From assembly GCA_903866355.1 (NCBI GenBank), contig CAIPNE010000767.1, positions 1-8,743 of the forward strand: a stretch of 8,743 bases of DNA. The letters are read 5' to 3'. Positions 1 through 6,187 of the stretch are shown here, in pieces. Positions within the stretch are counted from its first letter, which is position 1, and each line of letters begins with the position of its first letter. The position numbers and the translations under genes were made by a program. This DNA is from an uncultured Gammaproteobacteria bacterium (lineage in GTDB: Bacteria > Pseudomonadota > Gammaproteobacteria > Ga0077536). The notes under the pieces were generated by a model. That model did no database searches. It saw only the letters and a list, made by a program, of their open reading frames with translations, and had not been told where the DNA came from.

Positions 1-621
1 CTCACGGAAGCTATCAACAAGCAGCCCCACGCGGTGCTGCTATTCGATGAAATTGAGAAGGCCCATCCGGACGTCTTTAACGTGCTGCTGCAGGTCATGG
101 ACCACGGCACGCTAACGGACGCCAATGGCCGCAAGAGCGATTTTCGCAACGTCATTATCGTCATGACCACCAACGCGGGAGCTGATCGCATCAGCCGCGC
201 TTCCATTGGTTTCTCCTCGCAGGACCATTCGAGCGACGTCCTAGAAGAAATCAAGCGCATGTTCAGCCCGGAGTTCCGCAACCGTCTGGATGCGGTGATT
301 CAGTTCCAAGCGCTGGACACGCAGACCATTGCCCATGTCGTCGACAAATTTCTCATCGAACTGGAAAGCCAGCTCGATGCCAAAAAAGTCACACTGGAAG
401 TGGTGTCAGCAGCGCGCAATTGGCTGGCGGAGCACGGCTACGACCGCCTGATGGGCGCGCGGCCGATGGGCCGTTTGATCCGCGAGAAAATTCGCAAGCC
501 GCTGGCAGAAGAACTGCTCTTTGGCCGCTTAGTGCGGGGCGGTCACGTGACTGTCGTCGTGCGTGACGACGACTTGGCGGTGGATATTGAAGCCGAAACG
601 CCGGTGGCCGATCCGGCTTAA
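1..621 (+). CDS. clpA: ClpA, ATP-dependent Clp protease ATP-binding subunit (C-terminal part)
   Basis: The frame is open from base 1, so the 5' end lies outside the window; 206 residues and a TAA stop remain. ClpA is the hexameric AAA+ unfoldase that feeds substrates, including N-end rule substrates delivered by ClpS, into the ClpP protease in the cytoplasm. Seen here is the second ATPase module (D2) from its Walker B segment onward: AVLLFDEIEKAHPDV at about residues 11-25, the sensor-1 stretch VMTTNAG near residue 57, the arginine-finger segment FSPEFRNRLD near residue 90, and the sensor-2 region GYDRLMGARPMGRLI near residue 150. The phrases VVDKF and ARNWLAEHGYDR follow ClpA rather than ClpB or ClpC, and the short acidic tail after the D2 small domain is normal for ClpA. 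clpS would be expected upstream, outside the window. A terminator candidate follows at 632-680. Nothing looks broken in the visible part. Confidence 0.97.
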   Translation, partial: LTEAINKQPHAVLLFDEIEKAHPDVFNVLLQVMDHGTLTDANGRKSDFRNVIIVMTTNAGADRISRASIGFSSQDHSSDVLEEIKRMFSPEFRNRLDAVIQFQALDTQTIAHVVDKFLIELESQLDAKKVTLEVVSAARNWLAEHGYDRLMGARPMGRLIREKIRKPLAEELLFGRLVRGGHVTVVVRDDDLAVDIEAETPVADPA

Positions 622-631
622 AGCGGGGTAA

Positions 632-680
632 TCAGCGCGTTGACTGGGCCGTGCTTGGCTCAGCGCGCTGACAATTTTTT
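632..680 (+). terminator. Candidate rho-independent terminator of clpA, overlapping the argA 3' end
   Basis: TCAGCGCGTTGA (632-643) pairs with TCAGCGCGCTGA (660-671), giving a 12-base-pair stem with one G-U wobble. The 16-base loop can partly pair inside (GCC 648-650 with GGC 657-659). Six T residues follow at 675-680, after a short CAA spacer. The second arm is also a perfect 12-base palindrome by itself and carries the argA stop codon on the other strand. No T run exists in the reverse direction, so this would act only on clpA transcripts. Read directly from sequence; termination is inferred. Confidence 0.6.
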
Positions 681-1985
681 GACCAGCACCACCGAGTTTC
701 GCTGGGCGTTGTACAGCGCTTGGCGGGCGATCGGCAATTCCTCAAGCGTGCTGCGCACGTAGCCCTGCTCCTGAAACCAATGGGTGGTCTGGGTGGTCAG
801 GACAAAAACGCAAGACACCCCGGCGGCTAACGCTTGGCGTTCTAGCGCCACCAGCAGTGCTGCGCCAAAACCACCGCGACGGTAATCTGGGTGCACGGCG
901 ATGCAGGCCAATTCCGCCATGCGTTCGCTGTCATACGGATAGACCGCGCCGCACGCGACGGTCATCCCGTCTCTGACCATGATTTCAAAACAGCCGATTT
1001 CGCGTTCTAGCTTTTCGCGCGAGCGTTTCACCAGCACCCCTGCCGCCTCCAAGGGTTCGATGAGGGCCAAAATACCGCCCACATCGTCGATGGTGGCGGT
1101 CCTGAGCTGATCAAAAGGCACATTACTGATCAGCGTGCCAACCCCATCGCGGGTGAAAAGCTCGAGCAACAATGCCCCATCCTGCACGCTAGACACTAAA
1201 TGCACCCGCTCCACGCCGCCCCGACAGGCACGCAACGCGTTGTCGAGGATCGCCGCAGGCGGCCCATTGAAAGCCGGCGCAGCGCGCAGTTCCGGTACCG
1301 TGAGCTGCCGCCACAGCACCCCCTGCTGGTCGGTGATGGCAGCCTCGGGCGTGTAGAGCACCAGCTTACTGGCGCTGAGTTCTATCGCCAGCGCGCTCGC
1401 TAAGGTTAAGGCATTCAGACTGAACAACTCCCCGGTGGGGGAATGCGCGAGCGGCGAGATTAGAACGACATCCGAGAGTTCCAACTGCGCGCGCAGACCC
1501 ATGGTGTCGACCTTGCGCACCTCGCCGGTAAATTGCAGATCCGTCCCCGCGATGACACCCACCGGACGCGCCACCACAAAATTTCCACCGGTGACCCGCA
1601 GACCCGGGGCGCCGATTTGGCAGGGCCCAGCCACTTGCGCAAACTGGGCCTCAACGGTGTAACGCACGAGGGCGATCGCCGGGCGCACTTCGTGCAAGGT
1701 CGCGCTGTCGGTAACCCGCAAATCGCCCACCAAGGTGGTGAGCACATCGGCCTGCGCCAGGCGCGCTTCAATTTGTGGCCGCGCGCCGTGCACCAGTACC
1801 AGCTTGACCCCGATGCCGCATAAAAGCGCCAAGTCCTGGACGACCAAGGGAAACCCCGGCGCATCGATCAGGTCCCCACCCAGATACACCACGAAAGTCT
1901 GGCCACGATGCGCCCGTAAGTAGGGCGACGCCTCGCGCAGGAAACTGACGAAGCTTTGCTGTTCTTGGGGCGTGGTTTGGGTCAT
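660..1985 (-). CDS. argA: N-acetylglutamate synthase ArgA (kinase-like domain plus GNAT domain)
   Basis: This 441-residue protein transfers the acetyl group of acetyl-CoA to glutamate, the first committed step of arginine synthesis, in the cytoplasm. The length matches classical ArgA (E. coli, about 443). An amino-acid-kinase-like domain spans roughly residues 25-285, with HRGQTFVVYLGGDLI near 26-40, VHGARPQIEARL near 65-76 and the RVTD/GNF segments near 90 and 134. In this family that domain usually binds the feedback inhibitor arginine rather than acting as a kinase. A GNAT acetyltransferase domain follows from about residue 295, with ATIDDVGGILALI, the acetyl-CoA loop VHPDYRRGGFGAALL near 364-378 and LTTQTTHWFQEQGY near 396-409. 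The ATG at 1985 starts before the conserved N-terminal helix; its ribosome binding site is weak. The gene is divergent from ilvD and convergent with clpA, so it is probably monocistronic. I see no ArgR box upstream. All family hallmarks are intact. Confidence 0.97.
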   Translation of the reverse strand: MTQTTPQEQQSFVSFLREASPYLRAHRGQTFVVYLGGDLIDAPGFPLVVQDLALLCGIGVKLVLVHGARPQIEARLAQADVLTTLVGDLRVTDSATLHEVRPAIALVRYTVEAQFAQVAGPCQIGAPGLRVTGGNFVVARPVGVIAGTDLQFTGEVRKVDTMGLRAQLELSDVVLISPLAHSPTGELFSLNALTLASALAIELSASKLVLYTPEAAITDQQGVLWRQLTVPELRAAPAFNGPPAAILDNALRACRGGVERVHLVSSVQDGALLLELFTRDGVGTLISNVPFDQLRTATIDDVGGILALIEPLEAAGVLVKRSREKLEREIGCFEIMVRDGMTVACGAVYPYDSERMAELACIAVHPDYRRGGFGAALLVALERQALAAGVSCVFVLTTQTTHWFQEQGYVRSTLEELPIARQALYNAQRNSVVLVKKLSAR

Positions 1986-2051
1986 CTCGCAGGCAGCCTG
2001 TTGCTAAGGACATAAGGGGCACGTGGGCGCCGCTGGCGGCGGGTCGTCCAC

Positions 2052-2057
2052 ATTCTA
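2052..2057 (-). promoter_or_regulatory. Possible argA -10 element
   Basis: On the minus strand this reads TAGAAT, five of six bases matching the sigma-70 -10 consensus, about 66 bases before the argA start. No good -35 hexamer sits 16-18 bases further upstream, so this is weak and might need an activator or be chance. Confidence 0.25.
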
Positions 2058-2090
2058 CATCTGCTCGTGCTGCCCCCACAGCGAAGGCTT

Positions 2091-2119
2091 TCGACGGCAC
2101 GCTCTAGGGCCGCTATCAT
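2091..2119 (+). promoter_or_regulatory. Candidate sigma-70 promoter for ilvD
   Basis: TCGACG (2091-2096, four of six -35 consensus bases) is followed after 17 bases by TATCAT (2114-2119, five of six -10 bases). The start of transcription would fall near 2126, giving a leader of about 45 bases that begins just before the hairpin at 2135-2156. The spacing is ideal, but promoter calls by eye in GC-rich DNA are uncertain. Confidence 0.4.
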
Positions 2120-2134
2120 CCGCACCCATATGCT

Positions 2135-2156
2135 GGGCGTGCTGCCACAGCACCCT
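2135..2156 (+). promoter_or_regulatory. Hairpin in the ilvD leader, just before the ribosome binding site
   Basis: GTGCTG (2139-2144) and CAGCAC (2148-2153) form a perfect six-base-pair stem around a CCA loop. Skipping a bulged C at 2138, GGG (2135-2137) can pair with CCT (2154-2156) to extend it, using one G-U pair. The stem ends eight bases before the GGAG ribosome binding site. Only a poor AATTT follows, so it is not a convincing terminator. It could tune translation, protect the mRNA 5' end or be an operator palindrome in DNA; the role is inferred. Confidence 0.4.
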
Positions 2157-2170
2157 AATTTCTGGAGCGA

Positions 2171-3853
2171 ATGATGGTCAATAAAATCAACCGGCAAAGC
2201 GCCCGCATCACGGAACCTAAATCGCAGGGCGCATCTCAGGCCATGCTCTACGCCACCGGCTTAACGCCAGCGGATATGACCAAGGCACAAGTGGGTATTG
2301 CCAGCGTCTGGTTTGAAGGCAACCCCTGCAATATGCATCTGCTCACGCTGGGCGACGCTGTGAAGCAGGGCGTCACGGCCGCCGGCCTCATCGGCATGCG
2401 CTTTAATACCATCGGCGTAAGCGACGGCATTTCAATGGGCACTGACGGCATGAGCTACTCGCTGCAGTCGCGCGAAATTATCGCCGACTCCATCGAAACC
2501 ATCATGGGCGGCCAGTGGTACGACGGTCTGGTTTCCATTCCCGGCTGCGATAAAAACATGCCCGGCTGTGTCATGGCGATGGCGCGCCTCAACCGCCCCG
2601 CGCTAATGGTTTATGGCGGCACCATCAAACCGGGCCATTCGCGCGGCGAAACGCTGGATATTATTTCTGCCTTTCAAAGTTATGGCGCCTACCTTGCGGG
2701 AACGATCAACGACGCGCGGCGAGAAGAAATCGTTCGCCACGCCTGCCCAGGTGCTGGTGCGTGTGGCGGGATGTACACCGCCAACACCATGGCGTCAGCC
2801 ATTGAGGCCATGGGCCTATCGCTGCCGTATAGCTCCTCGACGCCTGCCGTCGACCCGCTAAAAATTGAGGAATGTGTGCGCGCAGGTGCGGCCATTCGCC
2901 TGTTGTTAGAGCGTGACATCAAGCCGCGCGACATCATGACCCGCGCCGCCTTTGAGAATGCCATGGTGGTCGTTACCGTACTGGGCGGGTCGACCAACGC
3001 CGTCTTGCATTTGTTGGCAATGGCCCGCGCGGCAGATGTGCCCTTGAGCCTCGACGATTTCCAAGCGGTCAGCGATCGCGTGCCCTTCTTGGCTGACCTC
3101 AAGCCCAGCGGCAAATTTGTGATGGAAGACGTACAGGGCATCGGCGGGATCCCCGCCGTCATGAAATACCTACTGGAGAAAGGCCTCATCGACGGCAGTT
3201 GCCTCACCTGCACCGGTGCGACGGTGGCCGAGAACCTGCGCGATCTGCCCGGCCTCACCCCAGGCCAAGAAGTGCTCCGGCCTATCGAGAACCCCATTAA
3301 AGAAAGTGGGCACATCCAAATCCTGCGCGGCAACCTGGCACCCGGTGGATCGGTGGCCAAGATTACCGGCAAGGAAGGCCTGCGCTTCAGCGGCCCTGCC
3401 AAAGTTTACGATTCCGAAGAACTCATGCTCGCGGCCTTAGAGCGCAAAGAAATCACGAAGGGCGATGTGGTGGTTATTCGCTACGAAGGGCCGCAAGGCG
3501 GGCCGGGCATGCCAGAAATGCTCACCCCCACCTCGGCCATCATGGGCGCTGGTTTGGGCAGCGAGGTCGCGCTCATCACCGATGGCCGCTTCTCCGGGGG
3601 CTCGCACGGCTTCATCGTGGGTCACGTCGTGCCGGAAGCCCAACTGGGCGGCGCCATTGCGCTCGTGGCCAACGGCGATTTAATCACCATCGACGCCAAT
3701 CTCAACCGGCTCGACGTGGCCGTGGACGACGCCGAGCTAGCGCGCCGACGAGCCGCGTGGGTCATGCCGCCCTACAAAGCGACCCGCGGCACGTTGTACA
3801 AGTTTATCAAGACGGTGAAATCGGCTTCTGAGGGCTGCGTCACCGACGAATAA
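2171..3853 (+). CDS. ilvD: Dihydroxy-acid dehydratase IlvD
   Basis: This cytoplasmic iron-sulfur enzyme dehydrates 2,3-dihydroxy-isovalerate and 2,3-dihydroxy-3-methylvalerate to the keto acids that precede valine, leucine and isoleucine; the valine precursor also feeds pantothenate. The 560 residues fit the shorter proteobacterial DHAD class rather than the roughly 616-residue E. coli type. Cysteines at the cluster positions are present: C53 in NPCN, C126 in PGCDKNMPGC and C198 in GACGGMYTANT. Mg ligands D85 (VSDGISMG), D127 and the lysine usually carbamylated, K128, are also present. DGRFSGGSHGFIVGHV near 471-486 holds the expected catalytic serine (S475). These features suggest a [2Fe-2S] enzyme, but cluster type cannot be proven from sequence. 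GGAG at 2164-2167 is three bases from the ATG at 2171 and six from a second ATG at 2174, so Met2 may be the true start. No other ilv gene is adjacent, and the gene appears to have its own promoter. Confidence 0.98.
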   Translation: MMVNKINRQSARITEPKSQGASQAMLYATGLTPADMTKAQVGIASVWFEGNPCNMHLLTLGDAVKQGVTAAGLIGMRFNTIGVSDGISMGTDGMSYSLQSREIIADSIETIMGGQWYDGLVSIPGCDKNMPGCVMAMARLNRPALMVYGGTIKPGHSRGETLDIISAFQSYGAYLAGTINDARREEIVRHACPGAGACGGMYTANTMASAIEAMGLSLPYSSSTPAVDPLKIEECVRAGAAIRLLLERDIKPRDIMTRAAFENAMVVVTVLGGSTNAVLHLLAMARAADVPLSLDDFQAVSDRVPFLADLKPSGKFVMEDVQGIGGIPAVMKYLLEKGLIDGSCLTCTGATVAENLRDLPGLTPGQEVLRPIENPIKESGHIQILRGNLAPGGSVAKITGKEGLRFSGPAKVYDSEELMLAALERKEITKGDVVVIRYEGPQGGPGMPEMLTPTSAIMGAGLGSEVALITDGRFSGGSHGFIVGHVVPEAQLGGAIALVANGDLITIDANLNRLDVAVDDAELARRRAAWVMPPYKATRGTLYKFIKTVKSASEGCVTDE

Positions 3854-3861
3854 GCCGGGCT

Positions 3862-3893
3862 TGTGGGGCGGTCGCTCGCGCTGCCGCCCTACA
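3862..3893. terminator. Hairpin between the convergent ilvD and transglycosylase genes
   Basis: TGTGGGGCGG (3862-3871) pairs with CCGCCCTACA (3884-3893), ten base pairs with one G-U wobble and a 12-base loop. It begins eight bases after the ilvD stop and covers the transglycosylase stop on the other strand. No T run follows on either strand, so it may be a bidirectional pause or RNA-end-stabilising structure rather than a textbook intrinsic terminator. Confidence 0.45.
3878..3892 (-). repeat. Motif copy A, GTAGGGCG-GC-AGCGC, at the transglycosylase stop
   Basis: The TAG within the motif is the stop codon of the transglycosylase gene. This copy forms one arm and part of the loop of the hairpin at 3862-3893. 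Related copies lie at 4560-4575 and 6203-6217 on the same strand. Confidence 0.4.
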
Positions 3894-4512
3894 GCACCTT
3901 CATCAGTTTGTAGTCTTTGTAGTACTGCAGTACGCGGCGCACGTAGGCCTGCGTCTCCTCGTAGGGGGGGATTTTGCGCCCGTAGCTAATCACGGCGTTT
4001 TCACCCGCGTTGTAGGCCGCAATGGCCAAGGACAGGTCGTTATTAAACATCCCCATCAGGTCTTTTAAGTAACGCGTGCCACCCGTCACATTGGCGTTGG
4101 GATCTGTGCGGTCGCTGACCCCGTAGCGCTGGGCCGTGGCGGGCATCAGCTGCATCAGCCCCACGGCGCCTGCCCGCGAAACCGCATCCGGATCATAGGC
4201 TGACTCCGCCGTAATCACGGCGTGGAGTAGCGCCGAAGGCACTTTGAGAGATCTTGCCGCCAACTCAATGGTGCGGCTAAAACGCTTGCGATTCTCGCTC
4301 AGCAGGCGGTAGTTGATCGACTTGGTGCCCGAGGGCGACCAGCCTTTCCAAGTCTTGACCAACCGCTTATAGCCCGAGTGCGAGGGACGGTCGGTGAGAA
4401 ACACCCGACCGTATTTGTCGGTGTATTTGTAAATATCCGCGGTGGCCGCCAGCGGCAGCGCCAGCAACAGGGCCGCCAGACACCATAATTTAGGCGTTGT
4501 TGGCGCGAACAT
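3889..4512 (-). CDS. Secreted lytic transglycosylase with DUF4124 domain (SLT family)
   Basis: From the ATG at 4512 this is a 207-residue exported protein that should cleave peptidoglycan glycan strands in the periplasm, forming 1,6-anhydro ends. Residues 8-25 form a signal peptide with a likely type I cleavage site after ATA (A25/D26). A DUF4124 segment, DIYKYTDKYGRVFLTDRP, follows at 26-43; its role is not known. The SLT domain runs from about residue 80: catalytic glutamate E103 in AESAYDP, then GAVGLMQLMPATAQRYGV (115-132), NVTGGTRYLKDL and AIAAYNAGENAV (163-174). An in-frame ATG at 4638 would add 42 residues, hide the signal peptide and overlap pgpA, so I chose 4512, although no clear Shine-Dalgarno precedes it. 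It lies 64 bases downstream of pgpA, with a terminator-like hairpin between. It may help remodel the wall during growth; no secretion-system genes are nearby. I cannot assign a specific mlt symbol. Confidence 0.92.
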   Translation of the reverse strand: MFAPTTPKLWCLAALLLALPLAATADIYKYTDKYGRVFLTDRPSHSGYKRLVKTWKGWSPSGTKSINYRLLSENRKRFSRTIELAARSLKVPSALLHAVITAESAYDPDAVSRAGAVGLMQLMPATAQRYGVSDRTDPNANVTGGTRYLKDLMGMFNNDLSLAIAAYNAGENAVISYGRKIPPYEETQAYVRRVLQYYKDYKLMKVL

Positions 4513-4554
4513 TCGGGTACGTGATGTTGATGGTGGCCGCCTTGAGAGTGGTTT

Positions 4555-4573
4555 AAAAAGCGCTACGCGCCCT
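4555..4573 (-). terminator. Candidate intrinsic terminator after pgpA
   Basis: On the minus strand GCGC-GTA-GCGC (4570-4560) is followed at once by TTTTT (4559-4555). Two G-T wobbles and an A-T pair can extend the stem into the T run. It begins a few bases after the pgpA stop. If active, it separates pgpA from the transglycosylase gene, leaving only about 42 bases for a separate promoter, so it may be partial. Confidence 0.45.
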
Positions 4574-4575
4574 AC
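4560..4575 (-). repeat. Motif copy C, GTAGGGCG-CGT-AGCGC, just after the pgpA stop
   Basis: It starts one base after the pgpA TAG codon and supplies the stem of the terminator candidate at 4555-4573. Compared with the other copies at 3878-3892 and 6203-6217, the spacer is three bases rather than two. Confidence 0.4.
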
Positions 4576-4576
4576 G

Positions 4577-5086
4577 CTAGGGAAAATAGTCCCAGAATGC
4601 CAGCACTCCGGCCGCCAACAGGGCTGCAAGGAGGTCATCGAGCATGATCCCCAGCCCGCCTTTAACCTGCTGGTCCGCCCAGCTTATCGGCCAAGGTTTC
4701 CAAATATCGAATAATCGGAACAAGGCAAAACCCAGCACAATATGCATGGGGTCACCCAGCGCCCCGCATAGCGCAATCGGCACCGCCACGATTTCATCCC
4801 ACACAATCGCGCTAGGATCAGCAACACCCAGCGCCCGCGCCGTGCGCCCGCACAGCCAAATTCCCAGCCCAAAGCACGCCACCACCAGCAGCGCACCCAC
4901 CCACAGGGGCCATGGCGCCAGCAGCAGATAAAGCCCCACCCCGACTATCGAACCAAAAGTCCCCGGCGCCACCGGTGCTAGCCCGCTGCCGCCACCCAAG
5001 GCGATAAAATGCCCTGGGTCGCGCAACCAGTGGCGGTTGGGGCGGCCTAGTGCAGTCGGTTGGTTATGAGCGGTCGCGTCAGACAT
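4577..5086 (-). CDS. pgpA: Phosphatidylglycerophosphatase A (PgpA)
   Basis: PgpA removes the phosphate from phosphatidylglycerophosphate to give phosphatidylglycerol, in the inner membrane. The 169-residue protein shows the family blocks in order: GGGSGLAPVAPGTFGSIVG (31-49), a hydrophobic segment (about 50-78), AIVWDEIVAVPIAL (93-106, with D97/E98), FRLFDIWKPWPISWAD (123-138) and GGLGIMLDDLLAALLAAG (143-160, with D150/D151). The acidic residues fit a Mg-dependent phosphatase. I chose the ATG at 5086: it has AAGGCGA 10 bases upstream (5094-5100) and precedes the conserved region closely. A longer form from 5143 would need a TTG start and adds 19 poorly conserved-looking residues. pgpA often follows thiL; here it is instead divergent from lpxD, with no thiL in view. 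Length and motifs are normal. Confidence 0.94.
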   Translation of the reverse strand: MSDATAHNQPTALGRPNRHWLRDPGHFIALGGGSGLAPVAPGTFGSIVGVGLYLLLAPWPLWVGALLVVACFGLGIWLCGRTARALGVADPSAIVWDEIVAVPIALCGALGDPMHIVLGFALFRLFDIWKPWPISWADQQVKGGLGIMLDDLLAALLAAGVLAFWDYFP

Positions 5087-5191
5087 CGAAATTTCGCCTT
5101 GGCACAGGCCTGTATGAGGCCGGGATGGGTAAGGGTATACCAATGGCGTAGGGCTTGAGTCACCATTCGGGTCTTTGCGGGGAGGGTCGGC
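5087..5191. promoter_or_regulatory. Divergent pgpA-lpxD upstream region
   Basis: These 105 bases must carry the start signals of both genes unless one is read from elsewhere. I see no convincing -35/-10 pair in either direction. Two perfect palindromes stand out: ACAGGCCTGT (5104-5113) and GGTATACC (5134-5141). A strong ribosome binding site for lpxD, GGAGG, is at 5181-5185. Confidence 0.35.
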
Positions 5192-6184
5192 GTGTTAACA
5201 GTGGCAGATATCGCGGAGCGCGTTGGATTAGCGCTGCACGGGGACCCCAGTCTCGTTATCAAAGGTTTGTGCGGCGTCACCGACAACCAGCCTGATTGTC
5301 TATCGTTTGTGATGAGCGGCAAGCACGCGCGCCTCGCGGTGAGCTCACAGATTCCCGCGTTCGTGGTGAAACCTGGTGCCTTGCTGGCGGGCAAGATCTG
5401 TCTGGAACATGCGGCACCCGAGTACGCCATGGCCCTCATTGCGGGGCTGTTCGAACGCTCGCGTTTTACCCAAGACACTGCCATCCACCCCAGCGCGGTC
5501 ATCCACCCGTCGGCAGAAATAGGGGCGCAGGTGCAGATCGGGCCAGGGGTCTGCATCGGGGCCGGGGTGCGAATTGGCGCACGCTGCCGCTTGTATGCTG
5601 GCGTGGTGGTGATGGATCGCGTCACGCTAGGTGCCGACTGCGTGCTGTATCCGCACGTGGTGTTGCGCGAAGATTGCGTGCTCGGGGAGCGGGTGATTTT
5701 ACAACCCGGCGCCATCATCGGCGGTGACGGTTATGGTTTTGTGGCGCACGCAGGTCATCACGTCAAAATCCCGCAACTGGGCACGGTGGTGCTAGAAGAC
5801 GACGTCGAAATTGGCGCCAATACCACCATCGACCGTGGCCGTTTTACGGAAACTCGCGTGGGTCGCGGGACCAAAATCGATAATTTAGTCATGTTGGGTC
5901 ATAACGTGAAAACCGGCGAGAACTGCCTGCTGGTCTCACAGGTCGGGATTTCGGGCAGCACCCAATTGGGCGACCGCGTGACGCTGGCTGGGCAAGTAGG
6001 CGTCACCGGGCATATCAATATCTGTAGCGATGTCACCGTGCTCGGCAAAGCAGGCATCACCAAATCCATCCGTGAGCCCGGGTTTTACGCCGGCATGCCC
6101 ATCAAACCGGTGGAACGCTGGCGGCGCGCGATGGCGTATTTGTATCGGGCCTCGGCGAAAGACGCCGAGCATCACGAGGACTAA
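5192..6184 (+). CDS. lpxD: UDP-3-O-acyl-glucosamine N-acyltransferase (LpxD family)
   Basis: LpxD adds the second 3-hydroxyacyl chain, from acyl-ACP, to UDP-3-O-acyl-glucosamine in lipid A synthesis in the cytoplasm. The 330 residues are close to the usual length (E. coli 341). An N-terminal uridine-binding domain (about 1-95; LTVADIAERVG, then DCLSFVMSGKHA) precedes a left-handed beta-helix of hexapeptide repeats from about residue 96 to 285 (AIHPSAVIHPSAEIGAQVQIGPGVCIGAG...). Family landmarks include IIGGDGYGFV (175-184), ANTTIDRGRF (209-218), catalytic-position H237 in MLGHNV, H274 in VTGHINIC and EPGFYAGMPIKPVERWRR (295-312). The start is GTG with GGAGG six bases upstream. It is not flanked by bamA, skp, fabZ, lpxA or lpxB, its usual neighbours, so it could be a second LpxD-like copy. 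A related sugar N-acyltransferase role is possible but less likely given the conserved GMP-x(4)-W tail. Confidence 0.92.
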   Translation: MLTVADIAERVGLALHGDPSLVIKGLCGVTDNQPDCLSFVMSGKHARLAVSSQIPAFVVKPGALLAGKICLEHAAPEYAMALIAGLFERSRFTQDTAIHPSAVIHPSAEIGAQVQIGPGVCIGAGVRIGARCRLYAGVVVMDRVTLGADCVLYPHVVLREDCVLGERVILQPGAIIGGDGYGFVAHAGHHVKIPQLGTVVLEDDVEIGANTTIDRGRFTETRVGRGTKIDNLVMLGHNVKTGENCLLVSQVGISGSTQLGDRVTLAGQVGVTGHINICSDVTVLGKAGITKSIREPGFYAGMPIKPVERWRRAMAYLYRASAKDAEHHED

Positions 6185-6187
6185 GCC

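Noticed and set aside
1919..1932. A GTAGGGCG match in argA, possibly a fourth motif copy
   Set aside because: It lacks the AGCGC half and encodes the conserved ArgA REASPYL segment, so protein constraint explains it.
2689..3402. A 237-codon open frame on the minus strand opposite ilvD
   Set aside because: It lies wholly opposite a strongly conserved gene, its protein is rich in R, P and S with no recognisable domain, and long antisense frames are common in GC-rich genes.
4513..4638. N-terminal extension of the lytic transglycosylase to an ATG at 4638
   Set aside because: It would bury a clear signal peptide 42 residues inside the protein and overlap pgpA.
5047..5718. A 223-codon minus-strand open frame across the lpxD 5' half
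   Set aside because: It overlaps both lpxD and the pgpA start region, has no domain I recognise and has a composition typical of an out-of-frame reading.
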